NCBI GenBank assembly: GCA_002077045.2
Contig: KZ111140.1
Location: forward strand, 186,001 to 250,000
Source: Rachicladosporium sp. CCFEE 5018
Lineage: Eukaryota; Ascomycota; Dothideomycetes; Cladosporiales; Cladosporiaceae
Length of the DNA stretch: 64,000 nt
Reading direction: 5' to 3'
In this document: positions 32,236 through 42,714 of the stretch, piece by piece
Layout: every line of letters starts with the position of its first letter
How positions within the stretch are numbered: position 1 is the stretch's first letter
Notes under the pieces: model-generated
The model's database searches: none
What the model was told of the DNA's origin: nothing
What the model saw: the letters and a program-made list of their open reading frames with translations, nothing else
Position numbers and translations under genes: made by a program

Positions 32236-33073
32236 ATTTCCACCTCGCTGTATTGAAACGCTACGTTCCCACCTAGCTCCACACTCCGGTACACTGGCCA
32301 AAGTGACGACGTAATAAGGGAAGAAAGAAGAGTTGCATCGCAAGCTACCTACTCGTTACCTTGGTAGTAGAACAGACGGAGGTGCTGAGCCGTCGAGTCA
32401 TGTCGCGCATTTGTGGCTGCTATCAAGGTTCATCCTGCCAATGCAATATTGGCGATCGTTGATGGTGAGACCGAGGATTGGGCGATGCTAAGCATGGCTG
32501 TGCAGCGAACCGCAGCCTGCGTGAGTAGCGTTGCGAAGTCGCCATGGCATCGTCGGCATGATAATCTCTGGAGGATGTGAGAGACTGGGGTGAAGTCAAC
32601 GGTGTAAGGTGAGGTGCTGAAGATTGTGCATGACTAAGCTGGACATGTCTGCAGGGCGAAGCTCGAAGTGGGCGACATTGCTGGTTTTGGTTCAATATTA
32701 TTACAATTGCGTTCTCGTTGTGAGGAGCTTGATGACCGAGACGCGAAGCGAGCACACTCCTAAGATAAGAGACATGGCTGGTGAATGATAAGTACAGCTC
32801 TATTCAGTACGGCAGCACCGTATGACTCATGAACCACGTTTTCCGGTCCATCTCGTCTGTTGGACTTCCAGCCTGATCTTGATGCGGCAGGTTTGCAGCT
32901 ACGTCCCCGATCCTCGTCGAAATCCGTCGCATGGTGTGCCTCCACCTCAAGTAGCGTCCTAATCACGCTGGTGATCATCATGATCGTGTAGATATTGGCG
33001 CTGTGTTGCGTGCCAACGACTCGGACCATCACTTGCATAGCTCTTCCCTTTGACAGCAACCTTGTGCTCCGCC
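32236..33073. other. Intergenic
   Basis: 840 bp upstream of the GMC gene; no gene seen. Confidence 0.6.
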
Positions 33074-33853
33074 TCAAGGAGCTGGATTTGAGCTTGCCGT
33101 GCCCGTTATCGGAGCACTTGCCTCCGCACTCTTCGCAAACGAAGCGTGCTCAGCATGCCGTTTGTAGTAGTATGACCCCTCCCGCATTCCCAAGCCAGCC
33201 GACAGCCCCGCGGTAATACTCTCCAACAGCCTCTGAATTCCCTCACTATGCTCTCCGTCCCGGTTCCAGACTTGCAGCAAACAGCTATTGAACCTTACCC
33301 CCAAACTGATCCCACATATATCGTCCTTCCCTCCATCCTCTCCCACCACGGCAGCTTGTAACTGCTCCCCAACGGCCATCATGCAGACTTCCTTCCACCA
33401 TTCCGGAGCTTGTGACTTCGGCACACGGAACGTCCAGGCGCCACCTTTGGCATTGCGAGGGTCTTCCCAGAGAGGCTTCACACCACGTTTGAAGAGATGG
33501 ACTGAGTCTCGCAGGGGCAGAAGTGAGATGTCGAAGTTGTTCAAGACACCCCAGAATGCTGCAACGTCCGCTATTGAGGCCAGGGGGACAAGGCGGTCTT
33601 CGTAGTCTGAGGGATGGTCGGGGGTTGCGTTCGAAGTTGATTGAGTGGCTGCGCGATCTTGCCGGTCGTGCCAGAAAGTCCAGGCGTGGACTAGAGGTGG
33701 TGCGGTGGGCTGCTGTGGGACTGTGGGCTGGGTTTGGGGCGGTATGCGACTTGTGCGCAGGCGAGAGGTGAGGAAGTCACGCATTTCTGCGCCACGAGCT
33801 GGGGAGGTTGTCGGGGTTGAAGAGGGGAGATTGAGGTGAGGTGGGGCGGCCAT
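33074..33853 (-). CDS. eIF4E-family cap-binding protein (non-canonical)
   Basis: Intronless, 259 residues. eIF4E-fold landmarks: HAWTFWHDRQ (first strand), SIADVAAFWGVLNNF, the block SVHLFKRGVKPLWEDPRNAKGGAWTF (the Trp of LWEDP stacks on the cap; RNAKGGAWTF follows), and a C-terminal region with EGIQRLLESI. At the place of the other cap-stacking Trp (W56 of human eIF4E) the sequence reads YEDRLVPL, with no Trp. That is a feature of 4EHP-type (class II) or class III members, which often repress translation. A Pro/Ser/Thr-rich N-terminus precedes the core. It is divergent from HEM3 across 725 bp. Confidence 0.82.
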   Translation of the reverse strand: MAAPPHLNLPSSTPTTSPARGAEMRDFLTSRLRTSRIPPQTQPTVPQQPTAPPLVHAWTFWHDRQDRAATQSTSNATPDHPSDYEDRLVPLASIADVAAFWGVLNNFDISLLPLRDSVHLFKRGVKPLWEDPRNAKGGAWTFRVPKSQAPEWWKEVCMMAVGEQLQAAVVGEDGGKDDICGISLGVRFNSCLLQVWNRDGEHSEGIQRLLESITAGLSAGLGMREGSYYYKRHAEHASFAKSAEASAPITGTASSNPAP

Positions 33854-34578
33854 GACGGGCGGAAGCTGAAAGTCTCGAACCTAGACCTATGGACGATGAT
33901 GAGAGGGGAGGAGAGTGAGAAAGAGGTGTCACTGCGTTGGTGATGCCAGGGATGAAGTGAGGTGAAGTCCGTTTGCACTCCGTTGTCCAGATGGCGGATA
34001 TACACTCTGGTGTAGCTTACTCAGGCTGTCCTGCGCTGTGCCTCATGGTCCAGCCATTCCGTTTGCAGCGGCGACTGGATTGGCGCGTCGTGAGACACGC
34101 TTCCCGTCATGTCTTTCTCTGGCGTGTTGGCTCGCGTGGCCGTTGTCAAGGTGAAACGCGAGGCTGAGCTCCACCCCCACATTCCAGTATCGCAATCAGA
34201 ATTGTGTTCGTGGTGGAATGCGGCTCGACACCATCCCACCAAGCACATCCATCTTGATCAATCTAGTCATGACGAGACAGACACAGCTACTCTGGCTTTG
34301 GTCCCAGAGAGTGCTCAGCTCTTGCCCATGTGCGAGGCACCGAGGCATCATCAACAGACTTTCGTACCTGCCTCTGAGCTGTCGATCTTATCAGATCATG
34401 ATTTTTTGACCGCCCCCACTACGCCGTGACGCCACAGCCCAATGGCCTAATTACCATCGACGAGACGAGAGCATTGTAAGTCTACCTCTCATATATCGAC
34501 TGGCGCCAATCTCTAACCGTATCCTGCATCTTTCCCCTTGGCATTGCACGCACTCCTCCCCAATACTCGCCACCCACC
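33854..34578. other. Divergent promoter eIF4E-like / HEM3
   Basis: 725 bp head-to-head region; no gene seen. Confidence 0.55.
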
Positions 34579-35748
34579 ATGGCCGCCCCACTCTCCACCT
34601 CCACCTCCACCTCCACCTCCCCTCAAAATGTCATCCACGTCGGCACGCGCCAATCCCTCCTCGCCCGCCTGCAAGCCGACGAAGTGGTCGCCGCCCTCCG
34701 CCCCCACCACCCCAATACACACTTTGAAATCCACGCCATGGCCACAACAGGAGACAACAACCAATCCACCGCGTTACACAAATTCAACGAGAAAGCACTC
34801 TGGACGCAGGAACTCGAGGTCAAACTTGAGAACCGCGAGGTGGATTTCGTGGTGCATAGTTTGAAGGATATGCCTACGCAGTTACCGACAGGCTTGGTAT
34901 TGGGTGGTGTTACGCGGCGGGGGGACAAGCGGGACGCGCTTGTGTTGAAACGGGGGAGGGAGGGGAAGGGTTTGAGCGATCTGGGCGAGGGGGAGGTGGT
35001 GGGGACTAGTAGTCTGCGGCGAACGGCGCAATTGAAAAGGTTTCATCCCGGGTTGAGGTTCAAGGACGTGAGGGGTAATATCGGCACAAGGTTAGCGAAG
35101 CTCGACGCCGAAGATGGAGAATACGCTGCTATAGTCATCGCTGTCGCTGGGCTGGTGCGATTGGGACTCACAGATCGCATAACGTCCTACCTCTCGAAAG
35201 ACAACGGAGGCATGCTGCACGCGGTCGGACAGGGAGGTTTGGGGATCGAGATAAGAGAGGGAGATACGAAGATCGAGGACGTGCTTAAGCCCATCATCTG
35301 TGAACGAAGTATGCGCGCCGCACTCGTGGAGAGAAGTCTGATGCGCACACTGGAAGGCGGCTGCTCGGTTCCTATCGGGATAGAAACGAAATGGATTTCG
35401 AAGAAGCACAGCCTTATCGAAACCTCCACCACAGGTGTAGGCGACGGCATCAAACCCGCTGAACCTTTCGCTCCGGCCCAAACCCCTCCCATCAAGCCTA
35501 CACCTCCCATCGCAAGCGAGGAGGGCGACGACGATCTCACGGATGAGTTGGCTGTGAGCGCCATAGTCGTGAGTCTCGATGGGCAAGACGCAGCGGAAGT
35601 CGAGACGTCACTTACGATCACCACATTCGAGGAGGCAGAGGAATTCGGGATCGAGATCGCGCGCTTGTTAGTGGAGCAAGGTGCGGCGAGGATACTCAAG
35701 GCCATTACGCTGAACAGGGACATTATACACAAGCAGGGCGATGCTTGA
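34579..35748 (+). CDS. HEM3: Porphobilinogen deaminase (hydroxymethylbilane synthase)
   Basis: Intronless, 389 residues. Joins four porphobilinogens into hydroxymethylbilane in cytosolic haem synthesis. Motifs: IHVGTRQSLLARLQ, the DFVVHSLKDMPTQLP signature, GTSSLRRTAQLKR, FKDVRGNIGTRL and GQGGLGIEIRE. Cys262 in LEGGCSVPIG is the attachment site of the dipyrromethane cofactor. The N-terminus carries a Ser-Thr run encoded by five CCACCT hexamers (about 34592-34620), likely variable between strains. A Pro-rich loop (about 295-315) and the C-terminal domain complete the protein. Confidence 0.96.
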   Translation: MAAPLSTSTSTSTSPQNVIHVGTRQSLLARLQADEVVAALRPHHPNTHFEIHAMATTGDNNQSTALHKFNEKALWTQELEVKLENREVDFVVHSLKDMPTQLPTGLVLGGVTRRGDKRDALVLKRGREGKGLSDLGEGEVVGTSSLRRTAQLKRFHPGLRFKDVRGNIGTRLAKLDAEDGEYAAIVIAVAGLVRLGLTDRITSYLSKDNGGMLHAVGQGGLGIEIREGDTKIEDVLKPIICERSMRAALVERSLMRTLEGGCSVPIGIETKWISKKHSLIETSTTGVGDGIKPAEPFAPAQTPPIKPTPPIASEEGDDDLTDELAVSAIVVSLDGQDAAEVETSLTITTFEEAEEFGIEIARLLVEQGAARILKAITLNRDIIHKQGDA

Positions 35749-36038
35749 GGAATTGCGTCTTCGAGGATACGAGTGCTCCGCTTCTGCTGATCTGGAAAAA
35801 CACACAATGAGCATGGCCGGTGCACAGTGCCCTGGGAAAGCCACCGCAGCTCCTGTCGAGCAGGTCAGGAACAGGCCATTCCCGGCCCGTACGTCGAGCA
35901 AACATTCGTTGTCGGCAGAAGGGTATACGCAATCTACATCTCGCTCGCACACAATCATCAGAAGACTCTTCCAACACTTCTTGCCACCACACAGCTGCTC
36001 CCGGCTCCGTAGATTCCTCCTCAGCATGTCGATTCTCC

Positions 36039-37398
36039 TCAATGCTTAATCTTCTCCTTCAACTTATGCAGCTTCGCCTTCAACTTGTCCTTGCCATGTA
36101 GTTCCTCCTCCCCGGTGCTCGTTTCCTTCTCCCCAGACCCGGATCCAACAATCGGCACCGCGCTCTTGACTGCCGGACTGCTAGTCTCAGTGCTGCCGAC
36201 GGCTGTGGAGCTGCTGGTGCCCGTAAATGACGTCTTAGGCGAGACTTGCGTGGAGTCCATTGGCGGGGCGGCGGCGGCAGCAGACGAAGTCGATGCAGCG
36301 GGAACAGTTGCGGACTCAGCAGTCGCAGGCGTAGCAGAAGAAGTTGAGGGGCTGTCAACAGCTGCCACCGAGCCTATCCTCTGCCCTCCTGCCGTGGGGA
36401 TGGCGTCGGGGTTCTTGCCTGGCATGGCGTCGGTGTCGGACTCCACGAATCGGGAGCCGTGCGGCGCGATAGCGGAGGAAGTTGTGGTGGTGGTTGGCGC
36501 GGAGGTCGGGGTATCGGCGGTGAGAGTGCTGGACGCTGCTGCGGCGGCGGCCGTGGCGTTTTCGGTGCCGCTCTGATTTGGGAGGAGATCTGTGCTGGCG
36601 CCTACAGGCACGCTATCGGGGAGGTGGTTGGGAGGGAGGGCGCTGGCTTCCTTGGTAGTCTGCTCGGTTGGTGGGGCTGAGGGTGAGGATGAGGAGTCTG
36701 CGACTGTGGACGGGGTGATGTCCGAGATTGCCGAAGGTGCAGAGTCCGAGACTGCCGTAGTATCCTTCTCGGCTACCGCAGGCGTCGTCTGCTCAGCAAC
36801 ACCCGGCTCCTCAGCAGCCTTACTCTTCCCACCCACGAACGGCAGCGAAGGCAGCGCAGTCGCGAACCAGCTACTGCTCCCCACACCGCCTGTTTTCGGT
36901 GCTTCAGTCGTAGTCTCAGTCAAAGGCTCCAGCGCCTTTGCACCCAGACTAGTCTCAGGCTTCACGTCCTCGGCTATAGGTTCGCTCGTGAATGAGGATG
37001 CTGCGCCTTCGTCCCGTCGTTCCGCCGTCGTCGGTCTCGTGGGGTACTGCTCCGACGGCCGAGGGGTGTGAGCGCGCCAGGGCTCTTTCTCGCCTGTCGT
37101 GTCGTCTTTTGCTGGTTCGTGGATTTCGGGGTTCGTGCCTCCGGAGGTTGTGTCGGTTGGGGATGTAGCTGTTGTTGCGCCTGCGAGTGGGGCAGACTTG
37201 CCACCTAGCTGATCGTCTGGAAACTTATCAGATGTTAGGGCGTTGACTTCGATCAGGATGCAACTTACCCTCCACATTGCCCTTATCGAATGGCTCTCCT
37301 GCCTTTCCAGTACCTTGCTCGGCATTGACAGGCTCATGCCCCTCGGCGGGCTCCGCGCCACCGTACACATAGCCTACGACGTTCTTGATAGTCTCCAT
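36039..37398 (-). CDS. Low-complexity Ser/Thr/Ala-rich protein with lysine-rich tail
   Basis: CDS complement(join(36039..37216,37269..37398)), 435 residues, function unknown. Exon 1 starts METIKNVVGYVYGGAEPAEG; the 52-bp intron rejoins as VE-DDQLGGKSAPL. The body is Thr/Ser/Pro/Glu-rich with dispersed acidic residues and looks disordered; one more ordered patch is SSWFATALPSLPFVGGKSK. The tail HGKDKLKAKLHKLKEKIKH is a basic amphipathic helix. Similar METI.. starts with Gly/Ala/Thr-rich bodies occur in many filamentous fungi, as I recall, and may be stress-related hydrophilic proteins, but that is inference. The start ATG at 37398 replaces the spurious one at 37370. Confidence 0.7.
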
Positions 37399-37998
37399 GA
37401 TTGAACTTTGTTCGTTGCTTCCTTACTTGAGAATATTGCTTGAGAGAAGTGCTGAGAAGAAGTGCCTTGAGACCAAAACCTTATGCAGCTGATAGCAATT
37501 CGTGGCGCAGAGTGAAACCTGGTATTAGGCTAGCTTGCCTGGGTGTTGGTAGATTGCCATGATGCAGCTGATGAGGTCGATTCACCGACGTCACTTTGCT
37601 GACTGCAGGGGTTCGGACACGTGGGGGCGGACATGGAGAGCATGCGACCCGACTTCGTCCCTTCAACCTTCGTTCTCCGTTAATGCCGCTCTAACGGGCG
37701 AGGAACATATTGTGCCAATGTCCAGACAGAGGCATTGTTCCACGATTCTACTGGAAATTCCGCCCAGTATCATTACTCTATCGCACCGTACGGAGAGCGT
37801 AGGATGCATCGACCTCCACTAGCGTCCGCTACCTGGAAGCGACAGTGGTCGATATTGCGCCAAGTCGACTGCTGTGCCACGTGCGAAGTGTCTTCGTGTG
37901 TATCCCGTAAAGAAACCCAAGGAGAAAGCGCGTGAGCAATACCACGGTAGGTTTGTTCTATTCTTCGAGCAGCATAATATCTCATCTTCCCCATATCA
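37399..37998. other. Divergent promoter region
   Basis: 600 bp between the low-complexity gene and the first member of the tandem unknown pair; no gene seen. Confidence 0.55.
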
Positions 37999-39074
37999 AT
38001 GTCCGAATCTCAAGTTCCCAACCGCGTGGCAGATGAGCATGTCGATCTTATACACGTCTGGACAGAGTACCACCGCCTTCTCATCAAGACGGCCTACTTC
38101 GACGAACATGAAGTACAATTCCCACCTCATACTGGACCTGGCAAGCACCCTCTAGCCACAACGCAATTGATCGAAGCAGGACTGCATGAAGACTTGATTG
38201 CGTTGGTGCATCTACTTCCGTTTGCAGCTCCATCACGGAGCAGCGACACCGCGATTTCACCCGGCAGTAACACCTTGACGTACTTCGAGAAAGACGGCCA
38301 GTCAGGGTTGAACCCTGAAATACGCATGTTCGGCTATGATGATCAAGGAGAAGTGACTCTACCTTCCTGGGCCTTGCGTATGACGGCGGCCAACAACCGC
38401 AACGACAGCCAAGTCATATACGATATGCGCAACAGTAGGGCTGGTTTCAAGTCGGGAGATGGTCACTTCCAGCAGCTGACGCATACCTTAGAAACCCTAT
38501 CTGAGATCTTGCTGTACGAGACCACAGTGCCAGAATTTGAGAAAGCTGCCAGACCGGCTGGGGAGCTGCTGCAGCAGTGGATGCAGAACTTGCGTTCCCT
38601 CGAGTGGATCCCCTGGCGACCCAGCGATGGTAACTTATGGTTCCATGTCCGAACTCGCGTGTATGAGGACGAGCTCCGCTTTGAGCGCTCGGGCCAGACG
38701 ATAGATCCACCGAAGATACCAGCTTGGGTGTAAAGTCCACTCCACCTGCTCACTTTTGACCACTGGCTGACTTGACCTGTAGTACCGCAGAGCAAGCCGC
38801 GCGCCTGAGCCAGGTCGATAACATACTCACGAAGATCAACAAAGCGCAGCACAATGAGTACTGGTCTCGCAGACTGATCTTCGAATCGCCAGGCTGGTCC
38901 GAGACTTTTGATCGACAGGAATGTCGAGATGGTATCGATGAGTGGGAGTGGGAGTGGACTGCTATCTACCATGAGTCGATGCGCGCGCATATTCCAAATA
39001 TGATAGGGGACGACACATTTGGGAAGGTGATGCGCGAGTACTTTCGAAGAGCTGCTGGGGAGTATGCTGTGTGA
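37999..39074 (+). CDS. Unknown protein, tandem family member A
   Basis: CDS join(37999..38729,38783..39074), 340 residues, soluble, no signal peptide or membrane span. I do not recognise the function. Landmarks shared with member B downstream: EVQFPPHTGPGKHPLATTQLIEAG, DLIALVHLLPF, NPEIRMFGYDDQGEVTLPSWAL, the ARPAGELLQQWMQNLRSLEWIPWR block, RTRVYEDEL and the C-terminal EYWSRRLIFESPGW, QECRDGIDEWE. The 53-bp intron (donor GTAAAG, branch CTGAC) joins IPAWV to TAEQAARLSQ. The many Trp and PWR motifs suggest a compact fold. Confidence 0.72.
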
Positions 39075-39453
39075 ACTACAGACCACCTGCATACTTTACC
39101 ACAGTCGACCTGCGGAACTGCGGACGTCCAGTACCCTCAGCCCGTCTCTACTGCTGTTTCTCCAAGTCGAGCTCGCTATGATTGGCACTGCTGCGACACA
39201 GATGACACATACACTATTTACACATCGAGTACTGGGAGGAACGCCGCACCGCTGCAGTGATGACCATCGGCCAAGACTGAGAACCGCACCTCCTGCTAGC
39301 GTTGCATGGGCTACACCGCTATTTGTACTTCTATTGCAACCGCTTGCATGTTGGCACATATGTATTATTTCTCGTGGCCTAGCACGCGTCGCTCCACCGA
39401 ATATTGCCTTATGGTCCTTTCTTCGACGCTGGCAGCTAATCAAGACAATTGCC
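39075..39453. other. Intergenic between tandem paralogues
   Basis: 380 bp; no gene seen. Confidence 0.6.
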
Positions 39454-40558
39454 ATGGATTCCGCTACCCTAGCAGCAGAGCACGAAGCCTTCGTCACCAG
39501 TGTATACGAGTACTACACCACACTGATCGACCTAGCGTATCTGGATACAACAGAGGTGCAGTTCCCGCTTCATGCTGGACCCGGTAAACTAGCCTTAGCA
39601 ACAGCTCAGCTTCTAGCTGGTGGAGTCGGACCAGATGCTGTAGACCTTCTGCATCTATTGCCGTGGGTCACATTGGCCGCGAGACGCAAAGCGCACGATG
39701 AAGGACTACCCGTTACACAGATGAGTACAGCTGTGACATACTACGATGCTGAGGTAGAACGAGGATTCATTCCCGAAGTGCGGAGGTACGGCTACGATGA
39801 AACAGGCGAAGAGGTGCTTCTACCAGTCTGGGCAGTGCTAGTCACGGTCGCTCGGGTCCGTGATGATACCTCTCTCATATACGACCTGCGCCATAGTGAG
39901 TCTGCTACGATCTTAAGTGCACGAGCATCGCAAGCTGACCACTGTCCTAGGGACAATCTCTGGACTTTCAAGAGGCGAAGCAAGCGTAACAGAGCTCGAG
40001 CGCTCTGCAAGGCCGGCAGCCGAAGTATTCGCCAGACTAACTAAGGACCTGCGCTCGCTGGAAGTGGTACCCTGGCGGACTAGTGAGGCTCCAAAAGGAT
40101 TCTTCAAGCGAACGCGCGTTTATGAACAAGAACTCTCCGACCCCCAACTCTCTGGCGCGCGCGGCCCAGCTGGACTTTCTTTCGACTCCGCCTTGTGGAG
40201 GGTATGATCTAGATCCACGTAATCTCCATTCCTACTCGCTGACGTTCTGCGCAGTGGACCAAATGATGTAATAGCGGGCTCTAGGGCCGCGGCCGAGCAA
40301 CTCGCCACTGCAGTGAACAAGTCCCGCCACAACGAGTTCTGGTCGCACAGGATCATCTTCGAAGCTTCAGGCTGGCCGAACAGCTTCGACCGACAGACTT
40401 GCCGACAGAAAATTGATGAGTGGGAGGCGGGAGTGCTCGCCATCAGAATGCAATCTATGATCACACGCAATTTAGGAATGATGATGGTAGGCGACCTGGA
40501 GAACGGAGCAACTCTGCGCGACTTCTACAAGCGTAGGGCTGGCCATCACGCTGTGTAG
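39454..40558 (+). CDS. Unknown protein, tandem family member B (one-base frame problem)
   Basis: Exons 39454..39895, 39951..40201 and 40255..40558. Clearly a paralogue of member A: EVQFPLHAGPGKLALATAQLLAGG, VDLLHLLPW, IPEVRRYGYDETGEEVLLPVWA, ARPAAEVFARLTKDLRSLEVVPWR, RTRVYEQEL, EFWSHRIIFEASGW, QTCRQKIDEWE. It has an intron A lacks (39896-39950, GTGAGT..CTAG, phase 1). At the intron it shares with A, the only canonical donor (AGG|GTATGA at 40202) leaves phase 0 while the acceptor at 40254 opens the conserved frame in phase 2, so the coding sum is 997, one over a multiple of three. One G fewer in the GGG run at 40200-40202 would restore it. Possible indel, pseudogene or unusual splice. Confidence 0.6.
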
Positions 40559-40813
40559 GCTCCAATTCAGCAGGATCCACCCTGCCATTAAGACACAATG
40601 CACAATGATATTTCAGAGTTCCTAGCCTGCCGTGCAATCATCTATGGACGTTCTTGAAGTCCCGCTTCGCGTGCCCATGCCGGAGCGTGACCTCAGGTGT
40701 CGCAAAGCACGAGCTGCACAGATCAAACGAGTCTCGGTCTTGTGGACATTGGGTACAGCGCATGCAGGTAGCTTCGGACTTGATCTGTATCGGGAGTCAG
40801 CGCCACTGGTCTG

Positions 40814-42171
40814 TCAAAGTTTTATCGCTTTCAGGCGAGATCGACAAACCGTTCTGTGACATGCATCGCATTCGGTCCGCTCTCCTCCGGAATGCGCGCG
40901 CGGTCCTGATACTGGCGAGCGCGATGAGTGTCGTGAAGAGTGGCCAGCGCCTCCGTCACGATATGGGAGGTCCGAGCCAAGATTGGCGTCTTTGCCCGGA
41001 CGCTTCGAGGGTAGAATAGGTGGAGGATTGGCTCGATCAGACGCGACTTCTTCCACCCCGTAGCCTGAGCTAGGAGTATCATATGTATCTTGGTATTCAT
41101 CGTCACTCTCGGATGCATCGTCAAACCACTGGGACGACGCAGGTCAGCAACAGCCATACAGCCAGCTTACTAAGCACGTTACGCCGATGGTACGTACACG
41201 TCTTCTGAGCTCCTCGACTTCAATCTCGGCCTTCATAGCTTCGTCGTACTCTTTGATCTCTAAGTCGTCATCATCGTCCTTAGTATAGCCTGCATATTTG
41301 CGCGTGCGGTGGCGCGAGACCGCCTCCCGCAGGTGCGCTGGGCGACCGTCTCTCCGCGCTTTCCCAGACACCGCAGGATCAAAGAGCGGACTCTGCGCCA
41401 AGCCGACAAGTCTTCTCTCTTGTGCTCGGTCTATGTCCCGCGTCACTTTCTTCCGTGAAGTAGTCCCGACCACGGGTACATCGCTATTAATCACGGATTG
41501 ACCTGATATTTCCGGGAAGGCTGTGAGGTGCATTCTCACCTCGAAGCGCTTGCCACTGCCGTCAAAACCGCTCAGAAGTAACGGCCCCTGCACGTCACCA
41601 AGGCCACCGGCACTGGACATTGAATCCGGATCCCGAGACGAGCCAGTGGCAGAATGAGGCGGAGCCACAGAGCGATACATCGCCTCCATGAACATGAAAT
41701 TGAACTGCTTCGTCTTCAATTTCTCCTGCGCAAGCCCCAGCTTCTTCTCATTCCGCACGTATTCCCACTTGCCGCGACTGAAAGTGCGGTCCATGTCGCG
41801 ATCAACCGGTACCAAAGCCTTAATCTCATTAAAAATTGCTCCAGTCTTCGACGCATGTGCGAGTCAGCTGTTAGGCCAGGTCATCGGGTGACATGCACGA
41901 CGAAAGACGTAAAGCGGCCTACCTGCTTCGCCCACTTGGCCGCATCCTTCGTGAACTTCGGACTGTGCCCCGGATTCGGCTGTTCAAGATGACTGACAAG
42001 CACTGCGACCCAGCCCGCACAGAGTTCGACGTCCTGCGCCAGGTCCTCGAGCAGTATCGGCGCGTTAGTGTAAGATTTATATCGCTTATTGAGGTACGAC
42101 GCGAGACTTGTGCCGGCGTCGACTATGCCTGCAACGCTAGCAATAGCTGATATGGGCTCCATGGTCGACAA
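40814..42171 (-). CDS. Protein with fungal STAND-type N-terminal domain, no NTPase
   Basis: CDS complement(join(40814..41128,41198..41845,41923..42171)), 403 residues. The N-terminus MEPISAIASVAGIVDAGTSLASYL, a hydrophobic helix plus helical bundle, resembles the small N-terminal domain found in front of NACHT/NB-ARC in fungal NLR-like STAND proteins and in some ankyrin proteins. Here no P-loop follows; instead there is a charged helical stretch (RNEKKLGLAQEKLKTKQFNFMFMEAM), a Ser-rich linker with KKVTRDIDRAQERRLVGLAQS, an acidic patch DDDDDLEIKEYDE and a short C-terminal region with CDACHRTVCR. Introns of 69 and 77 bp are both phase 0. Function unknown; such N-domains are thought to be signalling or adaptor modules. 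Confidence 0.68.
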
Positions 42172-42714
42172 GACAGGAGAAACAGACCCAGTGCGCGGAA
42201 GATTGTGCTGAAGCCAGGACTGAGTTCGGGTGTTGCACTGGCGTGACTTATAGCAGGTAACAGCTCTTAGTCACGCGAGGCTTGCATATATACTTGCGGC
42301 TGATGTGCAGACTACGGCTGCAGAGTGGTGGATGGCGTGCAGTAGTGTGCAGTCAGATCTCAGAGGCTTGGCATTCATCTTGTTAGACAACAGCGCCAAT
42401 TGAAAGATAAAGAGATGAAATGCGGGAGTGAGTAAAGTATGTATACAACCTCACCTCCCCACGAAGACGCTCTCCCCACAACGCCATTGCGGCAAAGGTC
42501 AATAGTTCTGCTTTCCGCATTCGCTGCAAAGCGCATCAGTCTACACCTCCACACCTACGAAGACCATTCATCCCTAGCTTTTGCCCACAACCGATAAGAA
42601 ATGCAGACAACGCCTACCATGCCCTCACGCACGCGTAGCGTTCCATCTGATTCATTGTTCCTTCTCCTTCCCATTTTCGCAAAGGAGGGTCCACTCGCGT
42701 CGACAAGCTACACA
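42172..42714. other. Intergenic
   Basis: 540 bp upstream of the STAND-N-like gene and downstream of eIF4B, with AT-rich TATATA-type sequence near 42288. No gene seen. Confidence 0.55.
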
